Assembly: GCA_965369945.1 (NCBI GenBank)
Contig: CBDUST010000228.1
Location: forward strand, 1-7,609
DNA length: 7,609 nt
Direction: 5' to 3'
From: JADFNO01 sp965369945
GTDB lineage: Bacteria > Planctomycetota > Phycisphaerae > Phycisphaerales > SM1A02
Made by a program: the position numbers and the translations under genes. This document shows positions 1 through 5,122 of the stretch, piece by piece. Numbering within the stretch: position 1 is the stretch's first letter; the number at the start of each line of letters is the position of its first letter. A model generated the notes under the pieces. That model worked only from the letters and a program-made list of their open reading frames with translations. It had not been told where the DNA came from and ran no database searches.

Positions 1-5
1 CCCTG

Positions 6-1880
6 TTGGCTGCACCAAGAAAAAAGTCGCGCCGCAAGACGACAGACCAGGCTCGCAAGCCCAGGACGTCATCGCAATCACCCAAGACGAAGGCGCGAAG
101 GTCCAAGGCCACAGCTGAGACACTCGCAAGCCAACAGCGCGAGATTTCCGTCAGTGAGTTCTTCGCGAAGAACCGTCACTTGCTCGGATTTGATAACCCG
201 CGCAAGGCGCTACTCACGACGATCAAGGAAGCGGTGGACAATGCGATGGACGCCTGCGAAGAAGGCGGGATCCTGCCCGACATCCTTGTAAAAGTACTCC
301 AGCTCGGTGAAACGAGGTTCAAGGTAACGGTGCGCGACAACGGTCCGGGGATCGTCAAGAAACAGATCGAGCATATCTTCGGGAAGTTGCTGTACGGCTC
401 GAAGTTCCACCGTCTGAAGATGAGCCGAGGTCAGCAAGGCATCGGCATTAGCGCCGCGGGAATGTACGGCTTGATGACCACCGGCAAGCCTGTGCTGATC
501 ATCTCCAAACCGTCAAAGAGCAAACCCGCGCACGAGATGCGCATCAAGATGGACACCTCCAAGAACCGCGCGGAGGTTGTCAGTGATGAGGAACATACCG
601 AAGACGACAAGCTGTTCCCACAAGGGACCGGCACGCAGGTTGAGATCGAACTTGAGGGCAAGTACCTCAAGGGTCGCCAATCCATCGACGAATACCTCGA
701 GCAGACCGCGATCGCCAATCCGCACGCGCAGATCACTTACATCACCCCCGGCAATGAAACTCGCGAATTTCTACGAAGTGTTGACGAACTGCCGGATGAA
801 CCCAAGGAAATCAAGCCGCATCCCAAGGGTATCGAGCTCGGCACGTTGATCCAAATGATCGAGCGCACCGAGCAGAAGCAGCTTGCCGGGTTCCTGCGCA
901 ACGACTTCTGCAAGGTCGGGCCGACCAAGGCCCGTGAGATCGCGGCCACGGCGAATCTTACGGGCAACACCTGGGTGAAAGCGATCGACCACGACGATGC
1001 GGAGCGGTTGTACGCTGCGATACAAGAGGTTCGCATCCACCCGCCGCCGATCGATTGCCTGGTTCCGATCGGATCCAAGGCGCTGCTTTCCGGTTTGCTT
1101 GAAGGTGTGAAAGCGGAGTTCTACACCGCCTCGACAAGACCACCGGCCGTGTATCGCGGTAACCCCTTCCAGATCGAGGTGGGGCTGGCCTTTGGCGGCG
1201 AACTTCCCGCGCAAGAGCCGGCGCGCATCATTCGCTTTGCCAACCGAGTGCCGCTGCTGTATCAACAATCCGGGTGCTGCTCATTCAAGGCTGTCCTGGA
1301 AGCGAGTTGGAAGAATTATGGACTGAGCCAACCCAAGGGAAGTCTTCCCCTGGGACCATTGGTCGTGATGATCCATATGGCCAGCGTCTGGGTGCCGTTC
1401 ACCAGCGAATCAAAGGAAGCGATCGCGGACTACGACGAGATCCGCAAGGAGATGAAGCTCGCGCTCCAGGAGTGCGGCAGAAAATTGGGAACGTACCTTC
1501 GGCGGCGCAAGCGGATGCAGCGCGAATCGGAGCGACGCACCATCTTCGAGCGCTACATTGGGGAGGTCGCCAAGTCGTGCAAGAAAATCACCGGTACGGA
1601 TGCAGACAAGCTATATGAAGCTCTCTTGAAGCAGGCGGGGCGCCGGACCGCTGAGGCTGATCAACAGCTCGACGAAGAAGGTCGGGTCATGAGCGAGACG
1701 GCCCGCCTGGCTGACGATGAGCAAGTCGTGATCGTCGCTACCCAGCAGGCTGACCTCACCAACGGTGACGATGACATCGGTGATTCGCTGTTTGAGGACT
1801 CCCCGAAACCCCAGCCGCGCAAGACCACCAAGCGATCAAAGAAGAAGAAGCGCACAAAGCGCACTTCCAAACGCAAGTAA
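6..1880 (+). CDS. top6B: DNA topoisomerase VI subunit B (ATPase subunit)
   Basis: ATP-binding subunit of the type IIB topoisomerase: ATP binding closes the B dimer and drives passage of one DNA duplex through a break made by subunit A. Seen in the 624-residue product: a GHKL ATPase fold with the N-box around 74-83 (E75, N79, D82), motif DNGPG at 111-115, and the lid SRGQQGIGISAAGMYG at 140-155, which is close to the Top6B signature. An H2TH region follows at about 275-345. The transducer domain spans about 350-520, with SESKEAIA carrying the probable switch lysine K470. Residues 1-38 are very rich in Lys/Arg. After residue 520 comes a tail with an acidic patch (588-598) and then a Lys/Arg-rich end (601-624). 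The start is uncertain: TTG at 6 is the first usable codon, but the frame is open to the window edge, so the gene may begin upstream. top6A follows after 50 nt, probably in the same operon. Confidence 0.95.
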   Translation: MAAPRKKSRRKTTDQARKPRTSSQSPKTKARRSKATAETLASQQREISVSEFFAKNRHLLGFDNPRKALLTTIKEAVDNAMDACEEGGILPDILVKVLQLGETRFKVTVRDNGPGIVKKQIEHIFGKLLYGSKFHRLKMSRGQQGIGISAAGMYGLMTTGKPVLIISKPSKSKPAHEMRIKMDTSKNRAEVVSDEEHTEDDKLFPQGTGTQVEIELEGKYLKGRQSIDEYLEQTAIANPHAQITYITPGNETREFLRSVDELPDEPKEIKPHPKGIELGTLIQMIERTEQKQLAGFLRNDFCKVGPTKAREIAATANLTGNTWVKAIDHDDAERLYAAIQEVRIHPPPIDCLVPIGSKALLSGLLEGVKAEFYTASTRPPAVYRGNPFQIEVGLAFGGELPAQEPARIIRFANRVPLLYQQSGCCSFKAVLEASWKNYGLSQPKGSLPLGPLVVMIHMASVWVPFTSESKEAIADYDEIRKEMKLALQECGRKLGTYLRRRKRMQRESERRTIFERYIGEVAKSCKKITGTDADKLYEALLKQAGRRTAEADQQLDEEGRVMSETARLADDEQVVIVATQQADLTNGDDDIGDSLFEDSPKPQPRKTTKRSKKKKRTKRTSKRK

Positions 1881-1930
1881 CTGTCAGATCAACGACCTCA
1901 CCGGCATCCCTACTGTGGAAGCGATGACTC

Positions 1931-3094
1931 ATGGCTAAAAAGAGGACTAAAACGATCGGCAGTCCCCGTTCGACCCGTGCCGCCACCTCTACTGTCACAA
2001 AGGATCGTGACAAAAAGACGCTCGCAAAGATCGAGGCGATGGGCGCGGCGGTCGTCAAGTCCAGCCTCGCGCAGCGCGATCCTCATGTCGCTATCCCCAC
2101 TCGAACGGCGTCTAACACAAAATTCAGCAAGTCCAAGCGCATCCTCGAAATGGGACCAAACTCTCAACAGCGAAACTTGTTCAACCTCTCCATGGCTAAG
2201 AAGTTCATGCAGACGATCCTGCTCGCTGACGGCTGCAAAGATTTGATTGAGGCAGACAAGACGCTCAGCCTTCGTGGTATGTACTACAAGAGTTTGCACA
2301 CCATCGAGGGCACGAATGAAAAAACATTCAACGACCAAAACGAATCCGATCCCGTGCTCGAAGATCTCGAAGTCTCTCTTGGTGCGCTGCGCGAGGAACT
2401 TCACGTTTATGCACGGAAGGCTGGGACGATCGCAGGCAACATCACCCTCATCGACTCCGGCGACGAGATTGATTGTCGGCGAATGGGCTCAGGCGGGTAC
2501 TCTATCCCCAGCATCTGCGAGCCCAACATCATCCAGTTCAAAAAATGCGAAGCCAAGTTTGTTCTGCATGTCGAGAAGAACACCGTCTGGAGCCGGTTCA
2601 ACGAGGATAAGTTCTGGCAAACGCACAATTGCATCTTGACCGAAGGCGGCGGACAACCTCCGCGAGGCGTGCGGCGATTGTTGCGCCGGCTGCATGAAGA
2701 GTTGGGTCTGCCGATCTACTGCCTGTTGGATTGCGATCCCTGGGGACACTACATCTATAGCGTCATCAAGCAGGGCTCCATCAATCTGGCGTTTGAGAGT
2801 CAGCGAATGGCTGTGCCCAACGCGAAGTTCATAGGCATCCGAGCTGAGGACTATGAACGGTGCGAACTGAGCGACGATGTGAAGATCACTTTGACCGATC
2901 GTGATGTCACACGAGCCAAGCAGATCGCGGAATATCCATGGTTCGCGGATAAGAAACCGTGGCAGCGGGAAATCAAACGGATGCTGACCAACGGTTTCAA
3001 AATGGAAGTTGAATCGCTGATTACCAAGGATATTTCATACGTTACCGAGACGTATGTCCCAGAGCGTTTGGATGCGGGCGATTTCTTGGATTGA
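1931..3094 (+). CDS. top6A: DNA topoisomerase VI subunit A (Spo11-like DNA-cleaving subunit)
   Basis: DNA-cleaving subunit of topoisomerase VI, homologous to the meiotic protein Spo11. It makes a transient double-strand break through a 5'-phosphotyrosine link. Seen in the 387-residue product: a winged-helix (5Y-CAP) segment with RGMYYK at 115-120, where Y119 is the likely catalytic tyrosine. A Toprim domain carries E215 (HVEKN) and D267/D269 (LLDCDPWG) as metal ligands. The 52-residue spacing between E215 and D267 matches my recollection of the archaeal enzyme (E197/D249). Residues 1-33 are Lys/Arg/Ser/Thr-rich and probably disordered, an extension relative to archaeal enzymes. One oddity is G116, where many homologues have Asp/Glu after the Arg. 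The ATG at 1931 has a weak GGAAG nine bases upstream (1917-1921), and the spacing to top6B suggests co-transcription. No terminator is evident after the stop. Confidence 0.95.
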   Translation: MAKKRTKTIGSPRSTRAATSTVTKDRDKKTLAKIEAMGAAVVKSSLAQRDPHVAIPTRTASNTKFSKSKRILEMGPNSQQRNLFNLSMAKKFMQTILLADGCKDLIEADKTLSLRGMYYKSLHTIEGTNEKTFNDQNESDPVLEDLEVSLGALREELHVYARKAGTIAGNITLIDSGDEIDCRRMGSGGYSIPSICEPNIIQFKKCEAKFVLHVEKNTVWSRFNEDKFWQTHNCILTEGGGQPPRGVRRLLRRLHEELGLPIYCLLDCDPWGHYIYSVIKQGSINLAFESQRMAVPNAKFIGIRAEDYERCELSDDVKITLTDRDVTRAKQIAEYPWFADKKPWQREIKRMLTNGFKMEVESLITKDISYVTETYVPERLDAGDFLD

Positions 3095-3189
3095 ATCTGC
3101 ACTGATAGACGATACTCTGTTCTTCGTTGCGACGGATTGATGACCGATCGATGCGTCCGATGGAGCCCGCCTTCCACGCCCACACGTGT

Positions 3190-3209
3190 CCGGGGTTGGA
3201 GGTCCCCGG
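3190..3209 (+). promoter_or_regulatory. Hairpin presenting the Shine-Dalgarno sequence of the response regulator gene
   Basis: A perfect 6-bp GC-only inverted repeat (CCGGGG at 3190-3195, CCCCGG at 3204-3209) encloses an 8-nt loop that contains GGAGGT (3198-3203). The ATG at 3212 lies 2 nt after the stem, and the GGAGGT-to-ATG spacing is 8 nt when unfolded. GGAGGT is the best Shine-Dalgarno match in the window and decides the start of the downstream gene. Folding would leave the SD exposed in the loop but would bury the spacer, so it could modulate initiation. Immediately upstream lies an 8-bp perfect palindrome, ACACGTGT (3182-3189). The inverted repeat is seen; any regulatory role is inferred. 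Confidence 0.6.
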
Positions 3210-3211
3210 TC

Positions 3212-3871
3212 ATGACGGCTGGTGCCAACTCGGCGAAAGATTCGTTGCAGTCGCAGGTGCTTGCTCGCGAGACGGACGAACCGCGCGCACACCCCAAACG
3301 TGTGCTGGTGGCTGATGACGAGCACCTCGTCGCAGCGGGGATCTGCAATAATATGACGGAGTTGGGGTATACCGTCGTCGGGCCGGCCCGCGATGGATAC
3401 GAAGCCATTGAATTGTGCCGCAGTGATCCGCCGGACCTTGCACTGCTGGACATTCGTATGCCCAACTGCAACGGCCTGGAAGCCGCGGCCATCGTATTCC
3501 AACAGCTGCACGTCCCCGTAGTAATTCTTACGGCGTACTCGGACCCAGAGTACGTGTCGAGCGCATCCGACTGCGGCGTCTTTGGGTTCCTGCTCAAGCC
3601 GGCCAGTCAGGATCAGTTGCGCGTGTGCATCGAGGTCGCTTGGGGAAGATACCGGGAGTATCTCAACCAGGACGAACAGGTTGATTCACTCAAAAAGCGG
3701 CTTGAAGATCGCAAAACGATCGAACAGGCCAAATGGCTCATCGTGAAGCACAAGCAAGTCTCCGAGCCGGAGGCCATGAAACTGCTTCAAAAACAGGCTC
3801 GAGACACACGCCAGCCGCTCGTGGAGGTTGCCCAATCGATCCTACAGAACATGAGTCTGCTTACGGCCTAA
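3212..3871 (+). CDS. Response regulator with receiver and ANTAR RNA-binding domains
   Basis: Two-component response regulator whose output domain binds RNA, of the type that promotes antitermination at leader hairpins (known for AmiR, NasR and EutV). In the 219-residue product, a CheY-like receiver covers about 29-145, with acidic pocket D35/D36, phospho-acceptor D80 in LLDIRMP, T107 and K129 (LLKP). A helical linker leads to the ANTAR domain (about 159-212), recognised by RKTIEQAKWLIVKHKQVSEPEAM and a conserved C-terminal helix. The usual small residue after AK in the IEQAKG-like motif is Trp here (W175). The start at 3212 is chosen because GGAGGT lies 8 nt upstream and because the extra 25 residues from an ATG at 3137 look like non-coding translation. 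Its RNA targets are not visible. The nearby convergent histidine kinase is a candidate phosphodonor. Transcription may continue from top6A, or start in the 117-nt gap. Confidence 0.93.
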   Translation: MTAGANSAKDSLQSQVLARETDEPRAHPKRVLVADDEHLVAAGICNNMTELGYTVVGPARDGYEAIELCRSDPPDLALLDIRMPNCNGLEAAAIVFQQLHVPVVILTAYSDPEYVSSASDCGVFGFLLKPASQDQLRVCIEVAWGRYREYLNQDEQVDSLKKRLEDRKTIEQAKWLIVKHKQVSEPEAMKLLQKQARDTRQPLVEVAQSILQNMSLLTA

Positions 3872-3915
3872 TGAATGTTGGCGCCACAAGAACCTGAGCC
3901 TTAGCCGTAGGCCGT
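3863..3915. repeat. Inverted repeat overlapping the response regulator stop codon
   Basis: A perfect 8-bp inverted repeat, ACGGCCTA (3863-3870) and TAGGCCGT (3908-3915), brackets the response regulator stop and a 37-nt loop. It sits in the 115-nt gap between the convergent response regulator and kinase genes. It could act as a transcript 3'-end structure, but neither strand shows a U-run after the stem, so it is not called an intrinsic terminator. The rest of the gap (3916-3986) shows no other clear feature. Confidence 0.35.
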
Positions 3916-3986
3916 CAGTTGGGTGTTGCGAACGGACCCCGATCACCCGAATTCTCGACCTGGAAGATCAGCGGCTCGTCAGCGAG

Positions 3987-4844
3987 TCAACCGACGTTCC
4001 CGCGCGGCAAATGGATCACAAAGTCACTTCCCCGCCCGGGCTCGGAATGCACCGCCAACCGACCACCGTGTTCTTCGATGATGCGCCTGGCGGTGGGCAG
4101 GCCCAAGCCCGTGCCGCCGGCGTGATGCGAGACGTACGGATGGAAGATCTCCTCCAGACACGCCGGTTCGATACCTGGACCGGTGTCGATTACGTGAACG
4201 CGAGCTTCGTCCGTATCAGCGTCGATGCGCAGCATCAGTTCCCGATGAACCGCCCCGCGCTCTTCGTCGCTCGCCGCGCCGGGAACCTCAGCCGACATCA
4301 CCTGCGTCGCATTGATCATCAGATTCAACAGCGCCTGCTTGAACAGACTCTCATCGACGCGCACCGGCACCGGGTGATCGGGAAATTGCGTTCTCAAGAC
4401 GATCATGTTCTGATCGCATTGGGGGTGAAAGAAATCGCACAGCTCGGACACCACCTTCACCAAGTCATGCGGCTCGGGATCAAGCCTCACCTGCCCCGCA
4501 AACTGAAGGAAGTCAGTCAGGATCGTCCGCAGGCGATCGATCTCGCGAGACAACGCATCGATACGGCGAAGAAGCCGATCACGCTGGTGGTCTGGAAGAT
4601 CGGCCTCGCCAATCGCCTCGGCCAGAAGTTGCGCGTTGAGCCCGATTGTCGAGAGCGGATTCTTGATTTCGTGCGCAAGTCCTCCAGTCATTGAACCCAG
4701 TTCCGCCAATCGCTCGGCATCGCGGGCCCGGCGCTCAGCAAGACGGGCGCGGTATCTGGCTCGTCGCAGCAGGATGCGCATGATTGGCGCCATGGCCACC
4801 GCACCGATGATGAATCCCAGCACTGTCCACCATAGCCAGTTCAT
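3987..4844 (-). CDS. Membrane-anchored sensor histidine kinase (HisKA/HATPase_c)
   Basis: Histidine kinase that autophosphorylates and passes the phosphate to a response regulator. In the 285-residue product from the ATG at 4844, one hydrophobic helix (about 3-25, starting NWLWWTVLGFIIG) is followed by an Arg-rich stretch (27-45), so the catalytic part should be cytoplasmic. The H-box is GGLAHEIKNPLSTIG with H58. A dimerisation helix pair follows to about 118. The ATPase domain has the N-box NLMINA (N178), G1 box DTGPG (220-224), F-box EIFHPY (F234) and G2 box GGTGLGLP (243-250). There is no recognisable periplasmic, PAS or HAMP sensor domain, so the signal may come through the membrane helix or a partner. 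It is a short NtrB/ZraS-like kinase by H-box type. The start at 4844 places the membrane helix at the N terminus. Its SD is weak. It lies downstream of the pnp terminator, so it probably has its own promoter. Confidence 0.92.
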   Translation of the reverse strand: MNWLWWTVLGFIIGAVAMAPIMRILLRRARYRARLAERRARDAERLAELGSMTGGLAHEIKNPLSTIGLNAQLLAEAIGEADLPDHQRDRLLRRIDALSREIDRLRTILTDFLQFAGQVRLDPEPHDLVKVVSELCDFFHPQCDQNMIVLRTQFPDHPVPVRVDESLFKQALLNLMINATQVMSAEVPGAASDEERGAVHRELMLRIDADTDEARVHVIDTGPGIEPACLEEIFHPYVSHHAGGTGLGLPTARRIIEEHGGRLAVHSEPGRGSDFVIHLPRGNVG

Positions 4845-4883
4845 GTCGCTATGTTCGCCGCGATGCTTTGGAATGACAAGTAA

Positions 4884-5102
4884 GGGCGCCATGCTTCGAC
4901 CCGAAGGGTGAAGATGCCCAAAGCGTGCCACGCACAGCGAGGCCGCCGAGTCGTGCGTGCTGGCTGGATACCTCCGAACGCACCGACGGCTACGCTTCGC
5001 TGCGCTGTCGGTGGCGCCCACCATGTCGTCGTCAAAGGTACCGCTACCCCAAAAATCAAAACATGCTTCGATCCGGCGAACCGGAATCGAAGCATGGCAC
5101 CC
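4884..5102. repeat. Palindrome-rich intergenic segment with matching inverted ends
   Basis: This segment lies in the 278-nt gap between pnp and the kinase gene. Its ends form an inverted repeat: 4884-4899 (GGGCGCCATGCTTCGA) matches the reverse complement of 5087-5102 at 15 of 16 positions. Inside are further pairings. 4927-4939 (GCCACGCACAGCG) pairs with 5003-5015 at 11 of 13 positions. 4981-4990 pairs with 5004-5013 as a 10-bp stem including one G-U. 5010-5022 is GGTGG-CGC-CCACC. 4929-4935 pairs with 4953-4959 over 7 bp. The right end coincides with the pnp terminator stem. No open reading frame is convincing. It resembles a non-autonomous intergenic repeat (MITE/REP-like), but only one copy is visible, so the class is inferred. 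Confidence 0.45.
5051..5095 (-). terminator. Rho-independent terminator of pnp
   Basis: Read on the minus strand, a strong stem-loop begins 27 nt after the pnp stop codon. A 10-bp arm (5086-5095 with 5063-5072) continues, after a 1-nt bulge at 5085, into a 4-bp CCGG/CCGG arm (5081-5084 with 5073-5076). It is closed by a 4-nt loop (5077-5080, UUCG on the minus-strand RNA). The transcript then runs GUUUUGAUUUUUGGGG (complement of 5047-5062), a broken U-tract right after the stem. Stem, stable tetraloop and U-tract together make an intrinsic terminator very likely. It separates the rpsO-pnp unit from the kinase gene downstream. Confidence 0.85.
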
Positions 5103-5122
5103 CTGCTACTCCCGCTATCTTC

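Noticed and set aside
771..1268. Minus-strand open frame inside top6B
   Set aside because: It lies antisense to the conserved H2TH/transducer region, with Arg/Leu/His-rich low-information translation and no plausible start signal.
1924..1938. Four-codon mini-ORF (ATG ACT CAT GGC TAA) overlapping the top6A start
   Set aside because: Too short to judge, no evidence of translation, and it can arise by chance next to any start codon.
3086..3118. Promoter-like hexamers (TTGGAT or TTGAAT with GATACT or TACTCT) after top6A
   Set aside because: Matches are weak and spacings of 16 or 19 nt are ambiguous, so this is not enough to call a promoter.
3137..3211. Upstream ATG giving a 25-residue longer response regulator
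   Set aside because: The extra residues are Arg/Pro/Ser-rich and non-conserved in appearance, no SD precedes 3137, and a strong GGAGGT is placed for the ATG at 3212.
4011..4694. Long plus-strand open frame (227 codons) opposite the histidine kinase
   Set aside because: It is antisense to a well-supported kinase with all catalytic boxes, and its translation shows no recognisable domain. Long shadow frames are common in GC-rich coding DNA.
4845..5024. Upstream ATG giving a 60-residue longer histidine kinase
   Set aside because: The extension would be translated from the palindromic intergenic segment and would put unstructured sequence before the membrane helix. The ATG at 4844 gives a normal N-terminal anchor.
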